Assembly: GCA_003280245.1 (NCBI GenBank)
Contig: QCFN01000002.1
Span: forward strand, 38,399 to 102,398
Direction of reading: 5' to 3'
Source: Prochlorococcus sp. AG-363-J23
Lineage (GTDB): Bacteria > Cyanobacteriota > Cyanobacteriia > PCC-6307 > Cyanobiaceae
DNA length: 64,000 nt
Part shown: positions 10,171-20,601 of the stretch, one piece after another
Layout: each line of letters opens with the position of its first letter
Position numbering within the stretch: position 1 is the stretch's first letter
Notes under the pieces: model-generated
What the model was told of the DNA's origin: nothing
Databases searched by the model: none
The model's input: the letters and a program-made list of their open reading frames with translations, nothing else
Position numbers and translations under genes: made by a program

Positions 10171-12420
10171 TTATATGAGAAGATCAGAGTCTTCTTTTGG
10201 CATTTTATGATTGCTTTTTGCTTGTCTACAAGCAGCTACTCTCTTATGAATTAGTCTTTGATTGAGTGTTCGTCCAAACAGGCTAGATATTATCTTTTCT
10301 AGGATCTTTATATTTTCGGGTGTGATCTCTTTTTTTAACAATTCTCGATATTGACTATTTTTTCCCATCCATCGCATGAAAAGCCTTCTGTCAATATTTA
10401 GTGATGTTTTCTCTTCCCATTCTTCTACTTGAAGATTCCACCCTAAATTCTCTAATAAACTGTAAAAATTATTCTCTTGTTTTTTTTGTGAGAGCCATGT
10501 TTCTTCTTTCTTTGTAAGTGAAAATAAAAGTTCTTTTTCTTGGTCCCCTAATGTAGATTCTTTAAGTAAATCCAATAATGCATTTGCAGGGCCTAGATCA
10601 GGCCGACTTATTAGTAGCCTAATTTTTGCGTTAGACGTACATCTTGATGTAATAGTTTCCCAAAGAATTTTTATGTGGGGATTTCTTAGGTCTGCTTTGG
10701 AAATACGACTTCCAATCAATTCGAATTTTTGTGTTTCCGGTAATTTGTTTATTACTGAGTAATCACCCTGTAAAAGTGTTGGCCTTGTGATTGGATCTAA
10801 TATTTGCAATTGATCGTTAAGCTTGTCTTTAGTTTCTTTGAGTTCGATCAGGATTGTTACACCTCCTTCAGGAACTGAGAGTAAAGGATCAATTGCCCAA
10901 AGAAGGGAGCGCCCTCCAACAATTAGAACACGATGATTCCTTTGCCAATTTACGTTATCCCAAAATTTCTCTCGCAAGTGTTGTAGACGTTCACCCTCTT
11001 GACTGATTTGTCTTTTGAACCATTTTTCTAGGACTGGGTTCTCAGGATCATCGCTCATTAAAAGAGGATATTGTTGAGTTGATTCATCTGCCGCTGCCAG
11101 TTGGGCGGCCCTTCGAGCCATCATCACTGGACGACGTTCTCCTTCCCATCCATGCATGCTTGGTCGCCAAAAAATTTCTCCTTGTAGAGTTGTTGGTAGA
11201 TATTGTTGGACTATCCAGTTGTTTTTAAATGCGTGGGGGTAGAGGTATCCCACTCCATCGCCAAATTTATCTTTATCGCGACTGGCATCTCGCAGATGCC
11301 TTGGAATATTTTGACTTTGAGCTGATTGAACTGATTTCAAGGCCTCCCAAAAGCCGCATATGCTATTACTTTTTTCGGCAGAGGCCAGATAAAGAGATGC
11401 TTGGGCTAAAGAATAAAGTCCTTCTGGTAGGCCTACTCTTTCAAACGCTGATGCACAAGCTTCAACAACAACAATTGCTTGAGGATCTGCAAGACCTATA
11501 TCTTCGCTTGCGGCAATCAGCATACGCCTAAATATGAAGCGAGGGCTTTCGCCTGCTTCAATCATTCTTGCTAGCCAAAAGAGGGCGGCATCGGGATCTG
11601 AACCACGTAATGATTTGATAAAAGCACTTATCGTGTCGTAATGGGCATCCCCTTGCTTGTCATATAAAACGGCCCTTTCTTGAATTGATTCTTCTGCAAT
11701 CGCAAGGCTTATCTGAATGATTCCATCTTTGTCCGGTGAGCTGCTTTCTACAGCGAGTTCTAATGCATTTAGAAGACTTCTAGCATCACCATTAGATATA
11801 TCAATTAAATGATTGATTGCATCTTCAGTTAAACGAATTTGACGATTTCCATAACCTCTTTCGGGATCTTGTAGCGCTCGTTGAAGTAGGCTTTTAAGAT
11901 CTGATGCTTGCAAAGGCTGTAATCGAAATACTTTAGATCTGCTTACTAATGCTTTATTAACTTCAAAGTAGGGGTTCTCAGTTGTAGCTCCTATTAGTGA
12001 GACAGTTCCATTCTCGACCCATGGCAATAAGGCATCCTGCTGGATGCTATTGAATCTATGAACTTCATCGATGAAGAGGATTGTTCTTAAGCTATATCTT
12101 TGAATTCGTTTTTTTGCCGAATCTACTTCTTGTCGCAGTTCTTTGACGCCTGCAAGTACTGCATTGAGACTACTGAAATGAGCTCTTGTATGCCTTGCAA
12201 TAATTCTAGCTAGGGTTGTTTTTCCTACTCCTGGAGGGCCATGCAATAAAAGGTTCCCAACACGATCTGAGGAAATTGCTCTGCGTAATAGACGACCTTC
12301 AGCAAGAATTGAATCTTGTCCTACAAATTCATCCAGGTTCCTAGGACGTAGTCGATCTGCTAATGGTGCATGTTGATTCAGCTCTTGTTCACCATGATAC
12401 TCAAAAAGATCTTGATCCAA
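10171..12420 (-). CDS. rarA: RarA/MgsA-type AAA+ ATPase fused to a C-terminal Rossmann/methyltransferase-like domain
   Basis: N-terminal ADRLRPRNLDEFVGQDSIL, HGPPGVGKTTLARIIA, FIDEVHRFN, GATTENP. About 300 extra C-terminal residues begin NHRVLIVGGRSLLWAIDPLL. Confidence 0.9.
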   Translation of the reverse strand: MDQDLFEYHGEQELNQHAPLADRLRPRNLDEFVGQDSILAEGRLLRRAISSDRVGNLLLHGPPGVGKTTLARIIARHTRAHFSSLNAVLAGVKELRQEVDSAKKRIQRYSLRTILFIDEVHRFNSIQQDALLPWVENGTVSLIGATTENPYFEVNKALVSRSKVFRLQPLQASDLKSLLQRALQDPERGYGNRQIRLTEDAINHLIDISNGDARSLLNALELAVESSSPDKDGIIQISLAIAEESIQERAVLYDKQGDAHYDTISAFIKSLRGSDPDAALFWLARMIEAGESPRFIFRRMLIAASEDIGLADPQAIVVVEACASAFERVGLPEGLYSLAQASLYLASAEKSNSICGFWEALKSVQSAQSQNIPRHLRDASRDKDKFGDGVGYLYPHAFKNNWIVQQYLPTTLQGEIFWRPSMHGWEGERRPVMMARRAAQLAAADESTQQYPLLMSDDPENPVLEKWFKRQISQEGERLQHLREKFWDNVNWQRNHRVLIVGGRSLLWAIDPLLSVPEGGVTILIELKETKDKLNDQLQILDPITRPTLLQGDYSVINKLPETQKFELIGSRISKADLRNPHIKILWETITSRCTSNAKIRLLISRPDLGPANALLDLLKESTLGDQEKELLFSLTKKEETWLSQKKQENNFYSLLENLGWNLQVEEWEEKTSLNIDRRLFMRWMGKNSQYRELLKKEITPENIKILEKIISSLFGRTLNQRLIHKRVAACRQAKSNHKMPKEDSDLLI

Positions 12421-12541
12421 GTTTAGCTTTACCTTTGCTATGGTTGTTAATTAAATTTGTTTTTATTGGCTATCAATAAGCTTACCTTAATTGCTTTATT
12501 AGTGAAATAAAATCATGCTTTTATAGAGTATTGTAGCGTTT

Positions 12542-14200
12542 TTACGTAATAACGCTAGGATGATTTTTCCCTGAAAGCGTATGAATTTTAGTGAGATCGT
12601 TAATAGCTGTGATTAATGGAGATAGTGCCTTTTGTGGATTTTGATTTAAGTCCCCTGTATTAGAAACATAGCGTTCTAAATATATTCTAAGAGTAGCACC
12701 TTTAGTTCCAGTCCCTGATAGCCTGAGAATTACCCTATTGTTTCCTTCCAGAAGAATTCTTAGACCTTGATTGGTTGTTATAGAGCCATCGACAGAATCT
12801 TCGTAGCTGAAATTGTCAGCATGAGTAACTAAATGACCTGCAAATTTTTGTTGGGAGAGGCTAGGTAATCCTTGCTCAAGTTTTGAATAAATTTCATTGG
12901 CAATGTTGATAGGAATTTCTTCATAATCATGTCGAGAATAGTAATGTCTTCCGTATTTATTCCAGTGTTGTTGCATTACATCATAGACCGTACATTTTTT
13001 CTCTGCAAGAATTTGAAGCCAGAATAGAACAGCCCATAGACCATCTTTTTCGCGAATATGATTGCTTCCTGTCCCAAAACTTTCTTCGCCGCATATTGTG
13101 ATGAGATTTTTATCAAGTAGATTGCCGAAAAACTTCCACCCTGTTGGAGTTTCGTAAGCATTAATCTGAAGATCTTTTGCTACGACATCTACAGCAGAAC
13201 TTGTTGGCATTGACCTTGCTACGCCTATTAATCCATTGGCATAAGCGGGGACTAATGATGAATTAGCGGTTAGAACGGCAAGACTATCGCTGGGATTAAC
13301 AAAGCAGCTTTTCCCAAGAATCATATTTCTGTCACCATCACCATCACAAGCTGCGCCAAAGTCATAAAAGTCTTGATTTAATAAAAGATCAGCCAATTCT
13401 TTTGCATAAGTCAGATTTGGATCAGGATGGCCACCTCCAAAATCTGTTAAGGGTACATAGTTGCGCACTGTGCCATTAGGAGCGCCTATGACTTTTTCAA
13501 GTAGTTGTTTTGCATAAGGTCCAGTTACCGCATGCATTGCATCAAAGACTATTTTGAAATCATCTCTCAATAGTGATGCAATCTTGTCAAAATCAAATAG
13601 TTTTTCCATTAGAGAGATATAGTCTTCAACACCATCAATTACTTCAACTTTCATTGATCCAATCGAATAGATATCTGTTTGATCTAATGGGATTAAAGAG
13701 CCTTGAAGTATTTGATACTCTTTGAGACTTTTGGTGCACTCGTATATTGAATTTGTTAATGCCTCTGAAGCTGGGCCACCATTAGGACCATTTATTTTGA
13801 CTCCAAAATCACCATCTGGACCTCCTGAGTTATGACTTGCTGAAAGGATAATTCCTCCTATAGCCTTTTGACTGCGAATTAGATGTGAGGCTGCAGGAGT
13901 AGAAAGAATACCTTTAGTAGTAGTAATTATTTTTTTCAGACCATGTGCAGCACCCATAGCTATTATTACATTAATAGCATTTTCGTTGCCGTAGCGACCA
14001 TCTCCACCAAGAACCAAGGTTCCACCTTGAACTCCAGGAAGCGTTTGAAAAATTGCCTCCACAAAGCTTTCTAAATAATTTTTTTGTGCAAAATGCTTGC
14101 TGCTTTTTCGTAATCCTGAAGTGCCTGGCTTTTGATCTGTAAAGGGAGAATCCAGTGAAACGATAATAGGTGCCTGTTTATTTGGAATTGAGTTCGACAT
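12542..14200 (-). CDS. pgm: Phosphoglucomutase
   Basis: KPGTSGLRKSSKHF, ILSASHNSGGPDGDFGVK, CDGDGDRNMILG, GEESFGTGSNHIREKDG. Confidence 0.95.
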   Translation of the reverse strand: MSNSIPNKQAPIIVSLDSPFTDQKPGTSGLRKSSKHFAQKNYLESFVEAIFQTLPGVQGGTLVLGGDGRYGNENAINVIIAMGAAHGLKKIITTTKGILSTPAASHLIRSQKAIGGIILSASHNSGGPDGDFGVKINGPNGGPASEALTNSIYECTKSLKEYQILQGSLIPLDQTDIYSIGSMKVEVIDGVEDYISLMEKLFDFDKIASLLRDDFKIVFDAMHAVTGPYAKQLLEKVIGAPNGTVRNYVPLTDFGGGHPDPNLTYAKELADLLLNQDFYDFGAACDGDGDRNMILGKSCFVNPSDSLAVLTANSSLVPAYANGLIGVARSMPTSSAVDVVAKDLQINAYETPTGWKFFGNLLDKNLITICGEESFGTGSNHIREKDGLWAVLFWLQILAEKKCTVYDVMQQHWNKYGRHYYSRHDYEEIPINIANEIYSKLEQGLPSLSQQKFAGHLVTHADNFSYEDSVDGSITTNQGLRILLEGNNRVILRLSGTGTKGATLRIYLERYVSNTGDLNQNPQKALSPLITAINDLTKIHTLSGKNHPSVIT

Positions 14201-14274
14201 ATATTTTTAGTAAGGATAGAAATAGTATTTTGGCATAAATCAAGATAAATATTTGACTTGAGGAGACAATCTAT

Positions 14275-14445
14275 CTAGTGAGGCATTTCTGAAGTTCTGA
14301 GCATAAATATAAACCAGAGTGTTGTAAGGGTTAATGTTGTAGCAAGTCCAAAACTTATACCTTGTTGGAGAATAATAATTGGAACTACTATAGGAAACAG
14401 TATTGCCCCAAGTAGTGGTGTTATAGCTACTAACCTTTTCAACAT
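14275..14445 (-). CDS. Small membrane protein (56 aa)
   Basis: Manual translation: MLKRLVAITPLLGAILFPIVVPIIILQQGISFGLATTLTLTTLWFIFMLRTSEMPH*. Two hydrophobic stretches; fits exactly between neighbouring genes; below the ORF-track size cutoff. Confidence 0.65.
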   Translation of the reverse strand: MLKRLVAITPLLGAILFPIVVPIIILQQGISFGLATTLTLTTLWFIFMLRTSEMPH

Positions 14446-14466
14446 CTCAAAATTTATTTATTGGTT

Positions 14467-15576
14467 TTAGAACCATTCAGTTGATGATAAATCTTTGGGA
14501 ATACTGTTGTCTTCAGGTGTAGTCCGTTCAAAATGCATTGTGATATTGCATTTCTGTTGACCATCTGCTGCAATTGCTTCTATTGGATATTTTTGTTTTC
14601 CATCACGAAATGGAACTTGTAAGTTGAATGTTCCATCATGAGAGAGTGGAACCTCTTCTCCGCCTATACTTAGACGAGCGGCAGGATCAGTAGAGCCATA
14701 TACAATTAATTCGGCATCAGCTACAAGCCAAAAAGATCTTTGCTTTGGTTGTACCCCTCCTAATCCAGATTCGTTGCGGCCACTAGCCCAAAGCCCTATA
14801 CCTGATTCATTAGATATATTTTGATCGTTTGCGGTTGAAATTGCTTCTTGGAACTCTTCTGAACCAACTCTTGTTTTTCTGAACTGAGTTGTGGCGCTTT
14901 GGTAAAGGCGTTCGTGGAGATTTGTATTTTCTGTTTGAGAAGGAATCAGGTCACTTGTCGCGTTGGTGTTTATGTTTATTGGAGGAGAGGAAAGACTAAA
15001 AGGAACAAATTGATCAAGGATTTGATTGCTAGGTGACATTGATGGCACCTTGGCTACTGAGGAGAAAGCAAGTGAAGTCCAGCTGTTGCCAAATAGATAG
15101 CCCAGCTCTACTCGATAATCCCTGTTTGGCATTGGGATTGGGAGATACCATTCTGTACTGTGGCTATCGACTTGAGCTTCTTGAAGTGCATGAGGGTGAG
15201 CTGTTCCGTCATGTATTCCCGTTACATCGGCTAAACGTAAGCAAAGTCTATTTGCACCCCTAGATAAAGCACGGTTTCTATCTTCTTCTGAAATTTCCCA
15301 AAATACATAAGCCCATTCAGGATCTCTAGGGAGAAAAACGACTTTAGTTTGATCAGAGTTAGTAGATGCTTCCTCAGACTTTGAGGATTTTGTGGGTGCG
15401 CGCCAAAACGCTGTAGAAGCTTGCTCTTCAGATTTTTTCTTCAATTCCAATTCTGAAATCTCTTTGATTAGTGATGCTTTGCTTTTCCTGCTGTAAAGCG
15501 GAACACCTAAATCACTTGCTTTATGGCGAAGCTGACGAAGGGTTAGACGTGCCAGATTATTCAGGGCTTGGGTCAC
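14467..15576 (-). CDS. DUF4912-type protein with N-terminal Rho-N-like SAP motif
   Basis: N-terminus LTLRQLRHKASDLGVPLYSRKSKASLIKEI; DUF4912-like core FLPRDPEWAYVFWEISEEDR...LCLRLADVTG...EWYLPIPMPNRDYRVELGY. Confidence 0.8.
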   Translation of the reverse strand: MTQALNNLARLTLRQLRHKASDLGVPLYSRKSKASLIKEISELELKKKSEEQASTAFWRAPTKSSKSEEASTNSDQTKVVFLPRDPEWAYVFWEISEEDRNRALSRGANRLCLRLADVTGIHDGTAHPHALQEAQVDSHSTEWYLPIPMPNRDYRVELGYLFGNSWTSLAFSSVAKVPSMSPSNQILDQFVPFSLSSPPININTNATSDLIPSQTENTNLHERLYQSATTQFRKTRVGSEEFQEAISTANDQNISNESGIGLWASGRNESGLGGVQPKQRSFWLVADAELIVYGSTDPAARLSIGGEEVPLSHDGTFNLQVPFRDGKQKYPIEAIAADGQQKCNITMHFERTTPEDNSIPKDLSSTEWF

Positions 15577-15623
15577 GTCTTAAAACCTCCGTTTTTGTTC
15601 GGGATCATTCTCTCTGCTAACGC

Positions 15624-16064
15624 TCACTCTCGGCTTAGGTGGTCAGGATCCACTGACTCCAAACTTTTTTTTTCTTTTGAAAATGAAGAGGCATTTTGCT
15701 GCTCAATGCTTGATGCAATCAGGTCTTCAAGGGTCAATTCGAGCGGAGATAGTCCATTGGCTTGAGCCAATTTTTTTAGTTGGAGTTCTGCTGAAGAGAA
15801 CTGATTCAGAAGAAGAGAGATGAATTTTTGGTCATTCTTGATGCTTTCCTGCTTGTTCAGCCATTTGAGTTTTTCGGGCTCAGAGGGAAATGGACCAGAT
15901 GCTTTCCCCCCAGAAATAGTTTTGAATGCTGCCAAACAATGGGCTAGAACTCTTAAATGATGACGTGCAAGAGCTGGGAGAAGAGTAGTGTCAATTTTTT
16001 CTATGTCTTCCAGGCTGAGAGGACTTTCAGTCATTACAGATGAAGGAATTTTAGTGAGGAACAA
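15624..16064 (-). CDS. Conserved hypothetical protein next to sufR
   Basis: Intact 146-aa ORF overlapping the 3' end of sufR; no recognised motif. Confidence 0.6.
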   Translation of the reverse strand: MFLTKIPSSVMTESPLSLEDIEKIDTTLLPALARHHLRVLAHCLAAFKTISGGKASGPFPSEPEKLKWLNKQESIKNDQKFISLLLNQFSSAELQLKKLAQANGLSPLELTLEDLIASSIEQQNASSFSKEKKSLESVDPDHLSRE

Positions 16065-16686
16065 TTAGAAACCCGCAAGTATGTCCTTGCTCGATTCTCC
16101 ATTGAACTCGCTCCACATCGCAGTCAGGAAGAGAGTTACGCATGGTTAAAAGCTCTTGCTCACAAAGAATTGGATATTCCTCAGCAATGTTTTTGACTGC
16201 GCAATGAAAATCATTTATGACCCAGCCCTTGCCACTTGGACATTTATGGAATTCGGTTATATGACCTTCTTGTTTTCTTAGTTCAACTAATTTTTCTAAA
16301 CGCTTGAATAGTGGACCTTCTCCCAGTTTGTGGCGATATGTATTCCCTTTGCTTTTAGCTAGCTGATTGAAGACCTTTTGAAAAGTTTTCTTGTTTAAGG
16401 TGTTGGCGGTAGCATCCAAAAGTTCTAGTGAGAAGAAATTGGTGTTTGCATCGAATTGATGTTCGCCTTGCTTGGTTAGGCTCCACAAATTAGATGGACG
16501 TCCTGGCCCATTGTTTGGTCTCGAGGGTTTGATCAATCCTTTTTTTTCTAGGTGGCGCAGATGTCGTCGCATTGCTTGGACAGAGATGCCTAAAACACTG
16601 GCAAGTTCTGAGGCATTGCTGTGTCCTCTTTTTAGAAGCAGTGTGAGGGTTGCTTCCTGATTGGTGAGATGATCTCCTTGGTGCAT
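16051..16686 (-). CDS. sufR: SufR, iron-sulfur cluster biosynthesis transcriptional repressor
   Basis: N-terminal HTH (ASELASVLGISVQAMRRHLRHLEKKGLI), C-terminal Cys-rich FHKCPSGKGWVINDFHCAVKNIAEEYPILCEQEL; divergent from sufBCDS. Confidence 0.92.
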   Translation of the reverse strand: MHQGDHLTNQEATLTLLLKRGHSNASELASVLGISVQAMRRHLRHLEKKGLIKPSRPNNGPGRPSNLWSLTKQGEHQFDANTNFFSLELLDATANTLNKKTFQKVFNQLAKSKGNTYRHKLGEGPLFKRLEKLVELRKQEGHITEFHKCPSGKGWVINDFHCAVKNIAEEYPILCEQELLTMRNSLPDCDVERVQWRIEQGHTCGFLIVPH

Positions 16687-16900
16687 GACCCTTTGAAATG
16701 CAGATTTAATCTCTGGTGATCAATCAGAATGCTGTGCGACTGAGTTATTACAGGTTATTTGAAAACTCACCTTTATTAAAGGCTGCTGTTCAAAGAGAGT
16801 GATTTTGAATTATTTAAGCCCTAGCAAGGCTTTTGAAAGAAGTTAGTGGCTGATCATTTGGTGCAATTCGAAACAATAGTGTTTTAGGCTTGTAGAGATA

Positions 16901-16947
16901 CGAAACCAAGTCTTTCGAATTCCCTAATTCGGAAGACTTCGGTTTCG
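16901..16947. repeat. Long imperfect inverted repeat (stem about 19 bp, loop about 8 nt) in the sufR-sufB intergenic region
   Basis: cgaaaccaagtctttcgaa ttccctaa ttcggaagacttcggtttcg; arms are complementary apart from one bulged base and one G-T type mismatch. Confidence 0.8.
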
Positions 16948-17083
16948 GAAACCTAACTAGCAAGGCACCATTTTTCTTCTATATGGGCTTAAGGTGAATG
17001 ACCTTGTCCTAGCGTTACTTCCACAGGCTTAGCGTTGGATCTAAAGGGGAACCCTCTCCTTTAATTTTGTACTCCTCTTTTCT

Positions 17084-18526
17084 ATGACTAGTCGAAATGC
17101 AGTCGGAGAACTTGTTTCGCAGCCATATAAGTATGGCTTCGTAACTGAAATAGAGACCGAGAAGATTGCTAAGGGTCTTAATGAGGATGTAATTAGATTG
17201 ATTTCTTCTAAAAAACAAGAACCAGAGTTTTTATTAAATTTCCGCCTTCGGGCTTTTAGAAAGTGGTTGCAAATGAAGGAGCCGAACTGGGCTGAATTAG
17301 GATACCCTTCAATTGATTATCAGGATATAGTTTATTATGCGGCTCCCAAACAAAATCAAAAGAAATCAAGCTTGGATGAAGTTGACCCGAAATTATTAGA
17401 AACATTTGATAAACTTGGCATACCGTTGGGAGAACAAAAGAGATTGGCGAATGTTGCAGTAGATGCAGTATTTGATAGTGTTTCTATTGCCACAACTTAT
17501 AAGGAGAAGTTGGCTGAAGATGGAGTTGTTTTTTGCTCTATCAGTGAGGCGGTTAGTGAATACCCTGAACTTATAGAGAAGTATTTAGGTACAGTTGTTC
17601 CTCCTGGAGATAACTTTTTTGCAGCATTAAATTCTGCAGTTTTTAGTGATGGTTCATTCGTTTATATACCTAAAGGAGTTGAGTGTCCCATGGAATTATC
17701 CTCGTACTTTCGAATAAATTCAGGCGATACTGGTCAGTTTGAAAGAACACTAATAATTGCTGAAGAGTATTCTTCCGTGAGTTATTTAGAAGGATGTACA
17801 GCTCCAATGTTTGATACAAATACCTTGCATGCAGCTGTAGTTGAACTTGTTGCGCTTGATGAGGCATCTATTAAATACTCAACTGTGCAGAATTGGTATT
17901 CTGGCGATGAAAAAGGTGTTGGTGGTATTTATAATTTCGTTACCAAGCGTGGTCTTTGCAAAGGGATTAATAGCAAAATAAGTTGGTCACAAGTTGAAAC
18001 TGGCTCAGCAATTACATGGAAATACCCTAGCTGTATTTTGCAAGGTGAAGGATCGGTAGGTGAGTTTTATTCTGTAGCATTAACAAATCATTTTCAGAAG
18101 GCCGATACAGGGACAAAAATGGTTCATGTTGCTCCTAACACTCGCTCAACAATTGTTAGTAAAGGCATTAGTGCGGGAAAATCTAGCAATAGTTATAGAG
18201 GATTAGTGCAAATGGGGCCAAAGGCTTCTGGTGCAAGGAATTACAGCCAATGTGATTCGATGTTAATAGGTGATCTTGCTGCGGCAAATACTTATCCTTA
18301 TATTCGTTCTCAGCAACCTGCAGCAAGTATTGAGCATGAAGCCAGCACTTGTAGAATTTCTGAAGATCAATTGTTTTATCTTCAAAGCCGAGGAATTGGT
18401 TTTGAGGAAGCTGTATCGATGATGGTCAGCGGCTTTTGCCGAGAGGTTTTTAACCAGTTGCCGATGGAATTTGCTGCAGAGGCTGACAAGCTTCTTTCTT
18501 TAAAGTTGGAGGGATCAGTCGGATAA
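17084..18526 (+). CDS. sufB: Fe-S cluster assembly scaffold SufB
   Basis: Full-length SufB with [23 protein letters not shown] and [18 protein letters not shown]. Confidence 0.96.
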   Translation: MTSRNAVGELVSQPYKYGFVTEIETEKIAKGLNEDVIRLISSKKQEPEFLLNFRLRAFRKWLQMKEPNWAELGYPSIDYQDIVYYAAPKQNQKKSSLDEVDPKLLETFDKLGIPLGEQKRLANVAVDAVFDSVSIATTYKEKLAEDGVVFCSISEAVSEYPELIEKYLGTVVPPGDNFFAALNSAVFSDGSFVYIPKGVECPMELSSYFRINSGDTGQFERTLIIAEEYSSVSYLEGCTAPMFDTNTLHAAVVELVALDEASIKYSTVQNWYSGDEKGVGGIYNFVTKRGLCKGINSKISWSQVETGSAITWKYPSCILQGEGSVGEFYSVALTNHFQKADTGTKMVHVAPNTRSTIVSKGISAGKSSNSYRGLVQMGPKASGARNYSQCDSMLIGDLAAANTYPYIRSQQPAASIEHEASTCRISEDQLFYLQSRGIGFEEAVSMMVSGFCREVFNQLPMEFAAEADKLLSLKLEGSVG

Positions 18527-18576
18527 ATGCTTAGTTTAAAACACAGTTTTTTAGTTAAATTATTTTCCTTGTTAAA

Positions 18577-19368
18577 GTGATCTCTAAAGACTCAGAAATC
18601 ATCCTTGAAATAAAAAATCTTCAAGCTCGTGTTGAAGACCAATCTATTTTGCAGGGAGTAAATCTAACAATTCGTTCCGGAGAGATTCATGCTCTTATGG
18701 GCCGTAATGGAAGTGGAAAAAGTACTCTTGCAAAAATACTTGCAGGTCATCCTTCTTATACCGTAACAGGTGGAACAGTTTTGTATTGTGGTAAAGATCT
18801 TTTAGATCTAGACCCTGAAGAACGTTCGCGAATCGGATTATTCCTTGGATTTCAATATCCAATTGAAATTCCAGGAGTTAATAATTTGGAGTTTCTGCGA
18901 GTAGCTACTAATGCTCGACGGCAAGGACTTAACAAGGAAGAATTAGATGTTTTTGAATTTGAGGAAGTTGTTAGAGAAAAACTAAAGATTGTTCAAATGG
19001 ATTCTTCATTTCTTGATAGAAGTGTAAATGAAGGGTTTTCGGGTGGCGAGAAAAAAAGAAATGAAATTTTGCAGATGGCCTTGCTAGAACCTACAGTTTC
19101 TATCTTAGATGAGACTGATTCAGGCCTTGATATTGATGCTTTGAGAATAGTTTCATCAGGAGTTAATCAATTGTCTAATCCCAAGACTGCTACTCTTTTA
19201 ATAACACATTATCAACGCTTATTGAATGAGATTAAGCCTGATTTTGTTCATGTTATGTCAGCAGGGAGGATAATTAAAACTGGTGACAAAGAACTTGCAC
19301 TTGACTTAGAGAAGACAGGGTATGACTGGATAGATAAAGATGCCCAGCCTAAGGGTAATGATTTATGA
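18577..19368 (+). CDS. sufC: Fe-S cluster assembly ATPase SufC
   Basis: Walker [49 protein letters not shown]. Confidence 0.96.
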   Translation: MISKDSEIILEIKNLQARVEDQSILQGVNLTIRSGEIHALMGRNGSGKSTLAKILAGHPSYTVTGGTVLYCGKDLLDLDPEERSRIGLFLGFQYPIEIPGVNNLEFLRVATNARRQGLNKEELDVFEFEEVVREKLKIVQMDSSFLDRSVNEGFSGGEKKRNEILQMALLEPTVSILDETDSGLDIDALRIVSSGVNQLSNPKTATLLITHYQRLLNEIKPDFVHVMSAGRIIKTGDKELALDLEKTGYDWIDKDAQPKGNDL

Positions 19369-20597
19369 GATTGAACTCTAAAAATTGGTTAACTTCTTTA
19401 CCACAACCTTCTGGGACTCTTTCAGAAGTACAGCTTCGAGGAAGAGAGTTTTTGTTCTCTAATGATCTTCCTCCTAAGAACAATGAATCTTGGAGATTGG
19501 CTGATTACGAGAAACTGAATCGCTTTCTAGATCTGCCAGTTTCTAATGATTCATTTTTAGATTCTGAAAGCAGAAATCTTTGGCCTGAAGTAGCAAGTGG
19601 TGCTTTTAGAGTGGTTTTAGGACCTGCAGGAGAGTGTAATAGCGAAGTATCACTACCCGTTGGATTTCGGCGATTAACTAATCCCGAAATTGAGCAAATG
19701 CTAGGAAAAACTCTTGATAGTTGTTCATGCAAGGATTCATGGTCAGTTTCTCTTAATCATGCATTAACTAGTGAACTTCTTGCATTTTCTGTGAGCGGAC
19801 GGAACTTGCCTCCAATGGAGTTAATTTCGCATGCTAAGACCAATGAGCTTTGCCCTACCAGGGTTCTCATCGTATTAGAGGAGAATGCTGAATTGGAACT
19901 ACTTCAAGTGGTGTTGGGATCAGATTTTTCTGCACATAGTCATCTTGTAGAAATACATATTGGACAAGAAGCAAATTTGACACATGGTTTGATAGGTATT
20001 GGAAATAATAACTCTGGCTTTATGGCTAATTTAGCTATTGAGCAGGAGCTGAGAAGTAATTATCTGTTTACTTCTTTTATTCAAGGTATGGCATTTGGAA
20101 GAGTTGAACCTCGCCTGGTTCAGCGAGATGGGCAAGCAAATACAACTATTCGAGGTCTTCAAATTGCTAAAGGTAGCGAGCAATTAGCAACTCATTCTTC
20201 AATTTGTTTTAAAGGACCAAATGGAACATTAGATCAATTGCAAAAGGCTATAGCAAATGATTCTTCTCATTCTATTTTTAACGGAACTATTGATGTGCCA
20301 AGGGTTGCTCAGGGTACAAATGCAGAACAATTGAGCCGCAATCTTTTGTTGTCTAGTAGAGCAAGGATTGACGCTAAACCTGAATTGAAAATAGTTGCAG
20401 ATGATGTTAGATGTGCACATGGTGCAACTGTTAGCCAACTTCAGCAAGAGGAGGTTTTTTATTTGAGAAGTCGAGGTATTACTTCGAATCAGGCAGCCAA
20501 GCTTCTTTTGGATGGATATTGCCAGGAAATTTTAGAGAAGCTTCCAAGTAATGCCAAGAATTGGATTATCTCTGATGAATGTAAATTGATTATTTAG
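19365..20597 (+). CDS. sufD: Fe-S cluster assembly protein SufD
   Basis: C-terminal [42 protein letters not shown]; overlaps sufC by ATGA. Confidence 0.95.
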   Translation: MRLNSKNWLTSLPQPSGTLSEVQLRGREFLFSNDLPPKNNESWRLADYEKLNRFLDLPVSNDSFLDSESRNLWPEVASGAFRVVLGPAGECNSEVSLPVGFRRLTNPEIEQMLGKTLDSCSCKDSWSVSLNHALTSELLAFSVSGRNLPPMELISHAKTNELCPTRVLIVLEENAELELLQVVLGSDFSAHSHLVEIHIGQEANLTHGLIGIGNNNSGFMANLAIEQELRSNYLFTSFIQGMAFGRVEPRLVQRDGQANTTIRGLQIAKGSEQLATHSSICFKGPNGTLDQLQKAIANDSSHSIFNGTIDVPRVAQGTNAEQLSRNLLLSSRARIDAKPELKIVADDVRCAHGATVSQLQQEEVFYLRSRGITSNQAAKLLLDGYCQEILEKLPSNAKNWIISDECKLII

Positions 20598-20601
20598 AAC
20601 C

